Shown: in pieces, positions 28,073-35,681 of the stretch | Layout: every line of letters starts with the position of its first letter | Numbering within the stretch: the stretch's first letter is position 1 | From: an uncultured Bacteroidales bacterium | Lineage (GTDB): Bacteria; Bacteroidota; Bacteroidia; Bacteroidales; Bacteroidaceae | Reading direction: 5' to 3' | DNA length: 64,000 nucleotides | Assembly (NCBI GenBank): GCA_902799655.1 | Contig: CADCBH010000020.1 | Span: 1-64,000 of the forward strand | Notes under the pieces: model-generated | The model's database searches: none | The model's input: only the letters and a program-made list of their open reading frames with translations | Told to the model about the DNA's origin: nothing | Made by a program: the position numbers and the translations under genes

Positions 28073-30022
28073 ATGAGAAAACTATGCTTACTGCTGCTGG
28101 CGAGTGTCGCGCTCACCATGCATGCTAAGGAAACTACCGTCAAGTCGCCCGACGGCAGGGTGGCTGTGACGATTGCCGACGAGAGAGGCCTCGTCACCTA
28201 TTCCGTCACCTATGCTGGTCAGACATTCCTCAAGACCTCGTTGCTGGGACTGAAGAGCGACTTGGGTGACTTCACCCGTGGACTGAGCTTCAAGGATGTA
28301 CGCTTCAGCGACATCGACCGCAGCTACACAATGACGCGCACCAAGGCCTCGTCGGCCCACTATGTGGCACGTCAGGCCGACCTCACCTACGTCAATAGCG
28401 AGGGACTGCCGCTGGTCATCACCTTCTGCGTATCGAACAACGACATCGCCTTCCGCTATAGTCTGCAACCCAAGGGTGAGGAGCGTCTGAACACGGTCAT
28501 CTACTACGAGACATCGAGCTTCAACTTCCCTGAAGCCACCACGACTTTTCTCACACCCCAGAGTCTGCCAATGGTGGGATGGCAGCGCACCAAGCCATCG
28601 TATGAGGAGGAATACAAGGCTGAGGCTCCGCTGACTGACCGTTCTGCCTTTGGCGAGGGTTTCACGTTTCCCTGTCTGTTCCATGTGCCCAATGGTTGGG
28701 TACTGGTCAGCGAGACGGGTGTCAACTCCAACTATGTCGCCTCGCATCTGAGCGACTATACAGCAGGCAGTGGCTATACCGTCACCTTCCCGAATATCGG
28801 TGAGATGCAGGGACTGGGCAGCTCGTGGGGAGCCTTCGCACTGCCTGGCAGCACACCCTGGCGCACCATCACGCTGGGCAATACCCTGAAACCGATTGTC
28901 GAGACCACCATTCCCTTCGATGTCGTTGAACCACTCTACGAGCCCACTAAGGACTATCAGCCAGGGCGCTATACGTGGAGCTGGCTCATCTGGCAGGATG
29001 AGAGCGTCAACTATGATGACCAGGTGAAGATGATCGACCTCTCTGCAGCCATGGGCTATGAATATGTGCTGGTGGACAACTGGTGGGACAAGCAGATAGG
29101 CCGTGAGCGTATCGAAGAGCTGAACCGCTATGCCAACAGCAAGGGTGTCAAACTGCTCTTGTGGTATAACAGCAACGGCTATGCCAACGATGCGCCACAG
29201 ACCCCTAAGCACTGCATGAATACCGCCTTGGCCCGTAACCGTGAGATGGCGTGGCTCCAGAAGTTGGGCATTGCTGGTATCAAGGTCGACTTCCTGGGCA
29301 GTGACAAGCAGGAGTGCATCAAGCTCTATGAGGACATCCTCGCCGATGCCAACCGCTATGGTCTGCAGGTGGTGTTCCACGGATGTACCATACCGCGTGG
29401 CTGGGAACGCATGTATCCCAACTATGTCGCATCGGAGGCTGCACTGGCCTCAGAGAACATCATGTTCAACGAGCACCACGCCAAGACGGAAGGCTTCGAG
29501 CTCACCATGCACCCTTTTGCCCGCAATGCTGTGGGCTCGTTTGACTGGGGTGGCATCATTATGAATCACCATATCGCGCGCGACAACAGGAGTCGCCATC
29601 GCCGCTATACAACGGATATCTTCGAGATGGCCAGCGGTATCGTGCTGCAGACCAGTGTGAACTGCGTGGCATTGTATCCCAACAACCTGCAGGATGTGCC
29701 TCAGTTCGAGCTCGACTTCCTCAAGCAGCTGCCCACCACGTGGGACGAGGTGCGCTATCTCGACGGCTATCCCACGAAGTATGTGGTGCTGGCACGTCGC
29801 GCAGGCAGCAAGTGGTATGTGGCTGGACTGAACGGTACCCATCAGGCAAAGACCTTGCAGCTCTCACTGCCCATGTTTGCTGGTAAGACCGTCAAGTACT
29901 ACATCGACCAGCCGGGCAAGAAGGGAGCACCCAGCACCCCCGTGCTGAAGACCCTGAAGGTGGATAAGAAAGGCCTCGTGAAAGTCACCATGCAGCCCAT
30001 GGGTGGACTAATCATCATGTAA
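28073..30022 (+). CDS. GH97 glycoside hydrolase, probably retaining alpha-galactosidase type
   Basis: 649 residues with a signal peptide (about 1-18). The N-terminal beta-sandwich, the central (beta/alpha)8 barrel and the C-terminal sheet domain of GH97 are all covered. The barrel contains LLWYNSNG and IKVDFLGSDKQ; an Asp at the KVDF position is the nucleophile in retaining GH97 members, whereas inverting SusB-type alpha-glucosidases lack it. A retaining alpha-galactosidase-like activity is therefore favoured by inference. It is the second gene of a two-gene glycan operon with GH67. Confidence 0.88.
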   Translation: MRKLCLLLLASVALTMHAKETTVKSPDGRVAVTIADERGLVTYSVTYAGQTFLKTSLLGLKSDLGDFTRGLSFKDVRFSDIDRSYTMTRTKASSAHYVARQADLTYVNSEGLPLVITFCVSNNDIAFRYSLQPKGEERLNTVIYYETSSFNFPEATTTFLTPQSLPMVGWQRTKPSYEEEYKAEAPLTDRSAFGEGFTFPCLFHVPNGWVLVSETGVNSNYVASHLSDYTAGSGYTVTFPNIGEMQGLGSSWGAFALPGSTPWRTITLGNTLKPIVETTIPFDVVEPLYEPTKDYQPGRYTWSWLIWQDESVNYDDQVKMIDLSAAMGYEYVLVDNWWDKQIGRERIEELNRYANSKGVKLLLWYNSNGYANDAPQTPKHCMNTALARNREMAWLQKLGIAGIKVDFLGSDKQECIKLYEDILADANRYGLQVVFHGCTIPRGWERMYPNYVASEAALASENIMFNEHHAKTEGFELTMHPFARNAVGSFDWGGIIMNHHIARDNRSRHRRYTTDIFEMASGIVLQTSVNCVALYPNNLQDVPQFELDFLKQLPTTWDEVRYLDGYPTKYVVLARRAGSKWYVAGLNGTHQAKTLQLSLPMFAGKTVKYYIDQPGKKGAPSTPVLKTLKVDKKGLVKVTMQPMGGLIIM

Positions 30023-30035
30023 GCAAAAAGCCAAG

Positions 30036-30114
30036 TTACTATCAGCGATAAGTCTTCTCGCTCATCGAGAAACGACGAGTTACTGTTCGAGAAACGACGA
30101 GTTGCTGATAGTAA
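30036..30114 (+). repeat. two 22-bp direct repeats inside an 11-bp inverted repeat
   Basis: TTACTATCAGC (30036-30046) and GCTGATAGTAA (30104-30114) are perfect inverted arms. Between them two near-identical units with core TCGAGAAACGACGAGTT start at 30065 and 30087 (period 22 bp). It lies just downstream of the GH97 stop, the first part of the 446-bp gene-free stretch 30023-30468. A transcript would fold into a long hairpin; no T-run follows. Confidence 0.7.
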
Positions 30115-30153
30115 GTGGGTGACCTACGACGCATGAAAGGAGCAAGCACCTTG

Positions 30154-30212
30154 CTTGCTTCGAGCAGAAGGGCCGCGAGCTTCGAGCAAACGCCTCGTCT
30201 GCTCGAAGCAAG
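30154..30212 (+). repeat. 15-bp perfect inverted repeat
   Basis: CTTGCTTCGAGCAGA (30154-30168) and TCTGCTCGAAGCAAG (30198-30212), separated by 29 nt that contain a further GCTTCGAGCA copy. Non-coding. It belongs to the structured gene-free stretch between GH97 and the accessory genes. Confidence 0.7.
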
Positions 30213-30232
30213 ACGGATTAGAAGATGTCAGA

Positions 30233-30399
30233 GGCGTTGCAGCGTTACAGGCGTTACAGTGATTTCTGTACTGAAAAAGTTGACTCAGAATTTTATTATA
30301 TATATAATATATATATTATATATATAATAAGACTAATTTTCATTCCTGCGAGGTGTGACGACGCGAAAAAGGCTGTAACGCCTGTAACGCTGTCACGCC
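30233..30399 (+). repeat. inverted iteron arms around a 38-bp AT-only palindrome
   Basis: The left arm (30233-30259) holds two GCGTTACAG units and one degenerate unit. The right arm (30373-30399) is its inverted copy, with 25 of 27 bases matching. In the middle (30293-30330) lies a perfect 38-bp palindrome made only of A and T. Related GTTACAG units recur at 34704-34727 beyond the primase-like gene. The layout, iterons plus an AT-rich unwinding-like core next to a DNA-metabolism gene, resembles a replication origin or cruciform site. No function is proven by sequence alone. Confidence 0.7.
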
Positions 30400-30415
30400 T
30401 ATCGTGATTCGAAAA

Positions 30416-30447
30416 TTTGGTGCTTTGCTAACTTCTTTGTACCTTTG
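30416..30447 (+). promoter_or_regulatory. promoter of the two-gene unknown operon
   Basis: TTTG at 30416-30419, exactly 20 nt, then TACCTTTG at 30440-30447. The start codon is at 30469. Confidence 0.68.
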
Positions 30448-30468
30448 CAGGAAAATAACGAATAGCGT

Positions 30469-31248
30469 ATGAAGAATAAGATGTATGAACAACTGGAGCA
30501 CCTGCTGGCAGAGTTGCCCTATGGAGACGGCTTGCTGTATGCTCGCGACATTCTGAAGGATGAATGGACGGAGCAGACGGAGCAGGTGGCGCAGGCCTTG
30601 TACAACCATGAACCGTTTGACTTGCAGCTGTTGACGGACACTATTGACAGTCCTGATTTCAGTTATGAGAATAAGAATCTTTTGGAATGGATTCAGACTG
30701 TGCCCCAACGTCGTGTGGCTGCGATGGTGTGTCGTATCGTGCTGGATAGCGAGTTCAATAAAGTGGTAGACGAAAACCAAGCCCTTCAGGACTATTATGC
30801 TGAGAATGTGCACCCCAGCAGCTCTGTTAATTGGCAACAGGTGGACGCATGCGAGGCTTTCACCCAGCGTGCACTGAACGGTATGGGCGAGGTGGCCCGT
30901 CACTACGAGGAAGCCCGTAAGTGGGGACTCGAGGGCGAGTCGCTGCACGTGGTGGATATGGTGTGGGGCTGGGCACCACACGTATTCGAGGAGGACACGG
31001 TGGCTACTGGTCGTGAGATTCTGGAGGTGGCCAACCAATGCCAGCCAGACAAACTGACCATCCGTTCTGATGCGGGCGCTCGCGCGTATATAGATAAGGT
31101 GATGAAACAGGTGCAGCAGATAGCCGAGAAGCACGATGTGGATATAGACATTACGGATGTCTACAGTCTGACGACGGGTTATCTTTGCAACTGGCTCATG
31201 GCTAAGTACTGGGGCAACCAGCGAAAGGAGGACGAGGAATGGTTGTAG
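30469..31248 (+). CDS. unrecognised acidic helical protein
   Basis: 259 residues with no signal peptide or membrane segment. It is rich in E and D, contains several Trp-bearing segments (VDMVWGWAPH, LCNWLMAKYWG), and looks largely helical. I recognise no family. It has a good promoter, and its last 10 nt overlap the following gene, so the two are translationally coupled and probably act together. It lies between the iteron-palindrome structure and a BT4734/DUF3987 gene, which suggests an accessory or mobile context. Confidence 0.7.
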   Translation: MKNKMYEQLEHLLAELPYGDGLLYARDILKDEWTEQTEQVAQALYNHEPFDLQLLTDTIDSPDFSYENKNLLEWIQTVPQRRVAAMVCRIVLDSEFNKVVDENQALQDYYAENVHPSSSVNWQQVDACEAFTQRALNGMGEVARHYEEARKWGLEGESLHVVDMVWGWAPHVFEEDTVATGREILEVANQCQPDKLTIRSDAGARAYIDKVMKQVQQIAEKHDVDIDITDVYSLTTGYLCNWLMAKYWGNQRKEDEEWL

Positions 31249-32231
31249 ATCCATCGTCAGAGCAGAAAATGGTGAACTATCAGCGCTTATTGGCCGATGC
31301 CAATGAGTTGTTCGACCTGTGGTGGCTGAATGAGGAACTGACCAAGCTGTTGTTTAGCAGCAAGCAGAAAATGGCATTCACCGACTTTGTGCGCTGGCAC
31401 CAGTCGTGGGAAGAGAATGCCGATTTGTATTTTGCCTCGAGCTACCTGCTGAGCTATCGTGAAGTCTTGCGCGAAATGACAGCTATCGTTGACGAGGAGA
31501 TGCCATACGAATACTACGAAGACCAGCTGAAGACAACCCTGTGGAGTTTTGTGGCGACGGCCTCTGGCAAGGCTTGGCGCCCCACGAAACAGTCGGAGGA
31601 GACTGTCAACCGCACCAAGCGCTGGAAGATATCAGCCAAGCACATCTTCAGTCTGCACAAGCTGGATAAGGATGCCGATGTGAAAGAGTTCTTCACACTG
31701 CTCCATCGGTTGGCCATCGTAAACGACGTGCTTCGCGGACGCGGCAAGCGACATGGGATTGAGTATAGCAAGCACAAGACAGACGAGGAGAAAGACCCCG
31801 TTACAGCCTTCTGCAACCAAGTGATGAGAATCATGGATGCCTTTGCCGAGAAGAATGGTACTATCATCCAAACCAATGCAAAAGGTGTGGCTGGTCAGTA
31901 CACCTTCCAGGTGGACGCTGACACCTTCCGTATGGTGATGAACGAGTTGCGTATGGAACACGACTATTGCGTAAGCGAATATCTGCAGGGTAGGGATGTT
32001 GAAGGTGCCAAGCAGCTGTCGCTGGTGTGTCCGTTCATTGGCCATGCACTGAGTCTGAACATCATCAATACAAAGTTGTTGCAGAACATCGACCTGGAAC
32101 CTATGCTCCAGCAATTCTATCCTGGCAAGAAGTCGATTATCGCGAAACTGAGTTTCCGAAGTGGTACAAATGAGGAAAAAAAGCTGTTCCGACTGGTCGA
32201 AATACTGTTAAAACCCTATCGTAAGGAGTAG
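31239..32231 (+). CDS. unrecognised helical protein, partner of the preceding gene
   Basis: 330 residues, probably cytosolic and helical, with a basic C-terminus (KLFRLVEILLKPYRKE). No family recognised. The ATG lies inside the end of the preceding gene (10-nt overlap), indicating coupled translation. An intrinsic terminator follows at 32274. Possible roles such as defence or regulation of the neighbouring element cannot be judged from sequence. Confidence 0.7.
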   Translation: MVVDPSSEQKMVNYQRLLADANELFDLWWLNEELTKLLFSSKQKMAFTDFVRWHQSWEENADLYFASSYLLSYREVLREMTAIVDEEMPYEYYEDQLKTTLWSFVATASGKAWRPTKQSEETVNRTKRWKISAKHIFSLHKLDKDADVKEFFTLLHRLAIVNDVLRGRGKRHGIEYSKHKTDEEKDPVTAFCNQVMRIMDAFAEKNGTIIQTNAKGVAGQYTFQVDADTFRMVMNELRMEHDYCVSEYLQGRDVEGAKQLSLVCPFIGHALSLNIINTKLLQNIDLEPMLQQFYPGKKSIIAKLSFRSGTNEEKKLFRLVEILLKPYRKE

Positions 32232-32273
32232 ATTACATTTTGAGATAGTTGAAGTAATTTATAAACGATTGAT

Positions 32274-32305
32274 ATCCAGCGATTTGCGTCGCTGGATTTC
32301 TTTTT
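32274..32305 (+). terminator. intrinsic terminator of the two-gene unknown operon
   Basis: ATCCAGCGA (32274-32282) and TCGCTGGAT (32289-32297) form a perfect 9-bp stem with a 6-nt loop, followed by TTCTTTTT. Confidence 0.8.
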
Positions 32306-32312
32306 AAAGCAC

Positions 32313-32344
32313 CTTGAAACGAGGCGAAGTAATTCTTTCCTTTG
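32313..32344 (+). promoter_or_regulatory. promoter of the BT4734/DUF3987 gene
   Basis: CTTG at 32313-32316, a 20-nt spacer and TTCCTTTG at 32337-32344 (one base off the -7 consensus). It follows the terminator directly. Confidence 0.5.
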
Positions 32345-32346
32345 CA

Positions 32347-32366
32347 GCGATTTAAAAATAAATCGC
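32347..32366 (+). promoter_or_regulatory. hairpin abutting the start codon of the DUF3987 gene
   Basis: GCGATTTA (32347-32354) and TAAATCGC (32359-32366) form a perfect 8-bp stem with loop AAAA; the next base is the A of the ATG. It fills the short leader, where a ribosome site would be expected, so it may limit translation or be an operator. Confidence 0.5.
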
Positions 32367-34649
32367 ATGAAGAAAATTTATTTCAACGGGCAGGGCCACA
32401 AGGTGGCTGCTCCCGTAACCTCGAAAGAGGCGTATTTCGTGATTCGTAACTCAGTGTCTAACCGTGAGAACCTCCTGAAGGCTCACCAAGGCGACGAGGA
32501 GGCCAAGCGCCGACTGGTGCAGTTCAACTACAACGATCTGCTGCCAGACGGTAAGTTGGCAGGCTGTTGCCATCCCTCCAGCTACTTCGCAGGCGATGTG
32601 GACTGTGAAGGCATTCAGGCCTCGAAGGAGATTGCCCAGCGATTCCTGGAGCACAAGGACGAGATTGGGCTGATGGAGCTCTCACGCTCTGCACGCTACG
32701 GATTGCATTATGTCTGCCGTCGTCAGATGGGTCGCACCATCCTGGAGAACCAGGTGCGTGTGGCTCTGGTGACGAAGACAGAGATGGACACTTCGGCTCA
32801 CGACCTTCAGCGCGTGATGTTTACCGTTACCGCTGATAGCGACGAGCTGCTCTACCTGGACGAGGGAATCTTCCAGGAACCACTCACTATTGAAGAGAGT
32901 GAGCGTGAATACGAACTGCTGAAACAGCGTGAACAGCAGGGATTAGAAGAGGTACCCGCAGGCGCGATGAAGCAGAACAAGCACTATCGCCCGTGGGAGG
33001 ATGAGATGTCTGATGGAGGATGTCAGATGGAAGATGTTCCTCAGCCTTCAACCATCAGCCCTCAGCCATCGAAGACCTTCAATGGCGTACCTTATTCCTC
33101 GATTATTGACGAGTGGTGGCGTCAGCACGGAGGAGAGCCCAAGGAGGGGGTGCGCAACATTGCCCTGCACAAGTTGGCCGTACACCTGCGCACTATCTGC
33201 GACAATCGTCAGGATGTGCTTCTGGAGGTGATGCCCCGCTTCGGACTCAGCGATGCAGAGCTGCGCAGCATCATTGCCTCGGCCTGCAAAGACCAGCCCA
33301 AAGGTCTGACCTTGGAGATGAAGGCCGTGCTGAAAGTCTTGAATGTGAATTGTCAGGAATCGGCTGTGACTCTTCAGACCTCGCCAAGCGCACCACCTGA
33401 GATGCCGAAGAAGTTGCCGAAGCTCATCAAACTGCTGGTGTCAAAGACGCCCGACATCTACAAGCCTACAGTGGCGCAGGCTGTGTTCCCCTCGTTGGGG
33501 GCCCACTTGTGGCAGACAGAGTTTGAGTACATTGATGGTGTGAAACATCAGGCCACGCTGATGAATGTGGTGATGGCAGAGACGGGCGCTGGTAAGAGCT
33601 GCATCGACAAGCCCATTCAGGCAATCATGGCCGATATCAATGCTCGCGACAAAGAGAATCTTGCTCGTGAGAAGGCGTGGAAGGACGAGGTGAACTCGAA
33701 GGGGGCCAACAAGGACAAGGCCAAACGCCCTGAGGGACTGATTATCCAGCAGATTGATGCCGACATGACCAATGCTGCCTTTGTGATGCGATTGCAGGAG
33801 TCGGACGGACACTTCCTCTACCTGAAAATCAATGAGATTCAGCAACTGGATGCGTTGAAAGGCAATGGTAAGGGTGGTCAGCAGTTTCAGATTATCTGTC
33901 TGGCCTTCGACCCAGGCAATGAGTATGGACAGACGCGCGTAGGTACACAGTCTATCTCTGGTCGCGTGATGGTGCTCTTCAACTTCAATGCCTGCACCAC
34001 TATCAATAAGGGACGTCAGTATTTTCATGGCGTGTTGGTCGACGGACCTATCTCGCGCATCAATTTCTGTACCATCCCTGAGCAGCCTATCGGCTCGCCC
34101 ATCCCTAAGTATGGCAAGTACGACGAGAAGTTCGCTGAGGAACTGAAACCCTACATCGACAATCTCTGTGCAGCGCGTGGCGAGATATTCTGTCCTGAGG
34201 CTTATAAGTTGGCCAAGAAACTGGATGCTGAACTCAAAGAGAAAGCCATCGAGAGTCAGAGTCGTACCTACGAGAATCTCTCTTTCCGTGCTAACGTCAT
34301 TGCCTATCTGAAGGCCTGCGTACTCTACGTAGCCAATGGTTGCAAGTGGGAGAAGTCGATAGAGGACTTCATCCGTTGGTCGCTGAACTACGACATGTGG
34401 TGCAAGATGGAATTCTTTGGCGACGCCATCACTCAAGCCAACCGCTTCACTGGTCCCAGCAACAACCAGCCCAGGAGTATCCTGCTGGATATGCCTCCCG
34501 TCTTCACGCGCAAGGATGTGGAGTTGCTGTACACCAAGAGGGGTATGGATGCAAGGAAGGTTCCACAAGCCATCCGTTCGTGGAAGCATCGTAACCTCAT
34601 CATCGAAGTGGGGAAGGATACGTACAAGCAGCTGAAGTATGTTGCGTAA
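32367..34649 (+). CDS. BT4734-like primase-type N-domain fused to DUF3987 helicase-like domain
   Basis: 760 residues. The N-terminal part (about 15-200) matches the BT4734/VirE-N family, with an acidic GDVDCEG motif as in primase-polymerase-like folds. The DUF3987 region (about 365-760) has Walker A AETGAGKSCIDKP and a likely Walker B HFLYLKINEIQQLD. Between them (about 212-235) is a linker partly encoded by two 14-bp repeats (33005-33032). Such proteins occur in Bacteroidetes mobile or integrated elements. Iteron-like GTTACAG repeats lie on both sides of the 30.4-34.7 kb segment. DNA replication or priming is inferred. Confidence 0.8.
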   Translation: MKKIYFNGQGHKVAAPVTSKEAYFVIRNSVSNRENLLKAHQGDEEAKRRLVQFNYNDLLPDGKLAGCCHPSSYFAGDVDCEGIQASKEIAQRFLEHKDEIGLMELSRSARYGLHYVCRRQMGRTILENQVRVALVTKTEMDTSAHDLQRVMFTVTADSDELLYLDEGIFQEPLTIEESEREYELLKQREQQGLEEVPAGAMKQNKHYRPWEDEMSDGGCQMEDVPQPSTISPQPSKTFNGVPYSSIIDEWWRQHGGEPKEGVRNIALHKLAVHLRTICDNRQDVLLEVMPRFGLSDAELRSIIASACKDQPKGLTLEMKAVLKVLNVNCQESAVTLQTSPSAPPEMPKKLPKLIKLLVSKTPDIYKPTVAQAVFPSLGAHLWQTEFEYIDGVKHQATLMNVVMAETGAGKSCIDKPIQAIMADINARDKENLAREKAWKDEVNSKGANKDKAKRPEGLIIQQIDADMTNAAFVMRLQESDGHFLYLKINEIQQLDALKGNGKGGQQFQIICLAFDPGNEYGQTRVGTQSISGRVMVLFNFNACTTINKGRQYFHGVLVDGPISRINFCTIPEQPIGSPIPKYGKYDEKFAEELKPYIDNLCAARGEIFCPEAYKLAKKLDAELKEKAIESQSRTYENLSFRANVIAYLKACVLYVANGCKWEKSIEDFIRWSLNYDMWCKMEFFGDAITQANRFTGPSNNQPRSILLDMPPVFTRKDVELLYTKRGMDARKVPQAIRSWKHRNLIIEVGKDTYKQLKYVA

Positions 34650-34658
34650 CGAAAAAGA

Positions 34659-34690
34659 ACGAGAGCTCAGTTTTTGAGCCCTCGTTTTTC
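34659..34690 (+). terminator. intrinsic terminator of the DUF3987 gene
   Basis: ACGAGAGCTCA (34659-34669) pairs with TGAGCCCTCGT (34675-34685), 11 bp with one mismatch, followed by a T-run to 34689. Confidence 0.75.
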
Positions 34691-34703
34691 TTATTCTTTA
34701 TGT

Positions 34704-34727
34704 GTTACAGCGTTACAGCCGTTACAG
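34704..34727 (+). repeat. three GTTACAG iteron-like units
   Basis: GTTACAG occurs at 34704, 34713 and 34721 with CG or CCG/GCC-type spacers, matching the units of the arms at 30233-30259 and 30373-30399. It lies between the DUF3987 terminator and the toxin-antitoxin promoter, i.e. on the far side of the same accessory segment. Confidence 0.65.
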
Positions 34728-34774
34728 CATTTTAGTCAGAAGATGGTTCCAGTTCTCGTTTTTTCTTCGAATTA

Positions 34775-34806
34775 TTTGGAATTTACAATTATATTCTATA
34801 TCTTTG
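34775..34806 (+). promoter_or_regulatory. promoter of mntA-hepT
   Basis: TTTG at 34775-34778, a 20-nt spacer and TATCTTTG at 34799-34806. The start codon follows at 34832. Confidence 0.68.
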
Positions 34807-34831
34807 CAATTGGATATATACCATTAAGACT

Positions 34832-35125
34832 ATGAGTACCCAAGCAATAACCCAGCAGATTGTCGAATACTTCAAGACGCAACCCGTCGTGAAGGCATGG
34901 CTGTTTGGCTCCTATGCCCGAGGTGAGGAAACTGAAAACTCGGATATAGACATATTGATTCAGCCAGAACAATCTGTAGGTCTGTTTAAGTTGAGTGGTA
35001 TGCATCTCGACCTTCAAGATATGTTACATATTGATGTCGACTTGGTAACAGTAAAAGGACTGCTGCCGTTTGCCCGTAAGAGCGCCGATCGTGATAAAAT
35101 CCTGATTTATGAGAGAACCGCTTAA
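34832..35125 (+). CDS. mntA: MntA-type nucleotidyltransferase antitoxin
   Basis: 97 residues. The minimal nucleotidyltransferase motif is GSYARGEETENSDIDILIQ (about residues 29-47), with a further catalytic Asp in HIDVDLVTV. In characterised HepT-MntA systems MntA adds AMP groups to the HEPN toxin and so neutralises it. The gene overlaps the HEPN gene by 17 nt, the usual coupled arrangement. It lies at the end of the accessory segment. Confidence 0.88.
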   Translation: MSTQAITQQIVEYFKTQPVVKAWLFGSYARGEETENSDIDILIQPEQSVGLFKLSGMHLDLQDMLHIDVDLVTVKGLLPFARKSADRDKILIYERTA

Positions 35126-35477
35126 AGACAAAACGCGTTTGGAGCATATACTCGAAGCCATCGAACGCTTAGAAAAGTATGCAGGTTCCCTTTCAAGAGA
35201 GGAACTAGAAATCGATGTTCTGAGATACTATGGTATTGTGAAGAACATTGAGATAATTGGTGAAGCTGCTAACATGCTTTCCCCTTCATTCAAAGATAAC
35301 CACAAAGAAGTAGAGTGGCGTCCTATTTCCAATATGCGTAACTTTCTGGTCCACGAATATTTTCAGGTAGACAATGATACTGTATGGGCCGTCATCCATA
35401 GTGATATCGTTGACTTAAAGAAGCATATCCTCAAGTATCTCGCTGAAACCGACTGGGAGCAGTGGGAAAAGAAATAA
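35109..35477 (+). CDS. hepT: HepT-type HEPN ribonuclease toxin
   Basis: 122 residues, DUF86/HEPN fold. The R-x4-H-x-Y motif appears as RNFLVHEYF (about residues 78-86); R and H are the RNase residues and the Tyr is the site of AMP addition in studied systems. The conserved IVKNIEIIGEAANMLSPSF helix is present. All key residues are intact, so the toxin should be functional. Partner of mntA, sharing its promoter. Confidence 0.88.
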   Translation: MREPLKDKTRLEHILEAIERLEKYAGSLSREELEIDVLRYYGIVKNIEIIGEAANMLSPSFKDNHKEVEWRPISNMRNFLVHEYFQVDNDTVWAVIHSDIVDLKKHILKYLAETDWEQWEKK

Positions 35478-35523
35478 TTTACTAACAATAATATGAAAAA
35501 CTACTAACCTAAAACAATAATGA

Positions 35524-35652
35524 AAAAGAATCTGATGCAAAGGTACGGGCTTTTGCATCAGAAACCAAATAAAGCGATGATTTCTTTATTATCTTGTTGC
35601 GACAATCGACTCGATTTCGGACAATACTCTAAAACCTCCCTCTTTTTTGTCG
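35524..35652 (-). promoter_or_regulatory. 129-bp conserved intergenic element, copy B
   Basis: Minus-strand counterpart of 3154-3282, starting 30 nt after the rnhB stop. The -33 TTTG (35566-35569), a 20-nt spacer and the -7 TACCTTTG (35538-35545) are at the same offsets as in copy A. Arms TCTGATGCAAA (35552-35562 read on the minus strand) and TTTGCATCAGA (35531-35541) again enclose the region around the -7 box. The promoter would fire toward the hepT end, antisense to it. The rest of the 35478-35681 gap holds nothing else that I can support. Confidence 0.6.
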
Positions 35653-35681
35653 TAGGAACCAGAGTGCCTCCATTTTTTTAG

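Noticed and set aside
28088..29380. 430-residue antisense frame opposite GH97
   Set aside because: Shadow of a full-length, recognisable GH97 gene; no independent start signals.
30036..30114. CRISPR-like array near the accessory genes
   Set aside because: Only two units without true spacers; better described as a tandem repeat in an inverted repeat.
30115..30407. Short open frames of 60-70 codons in the 30.1-30.4 kb gap
   Set aside because: They run through the iterons and the AT palindrome, giving low-complexity Ile/Tyr runs, and lack start signals.
33441..34589. 382-residue antisense frame opposite the DUF3987 gene
   Set aside because: The plus strand carries Walker motifs and conserved domains; the antisense product looks like no protein family.
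30023..35680. Insertion sequence or prophage
   Set aside because: No transposase, integrase, structural phage gene or target-site duplication could be seen, so only a possible accessory module is reported.
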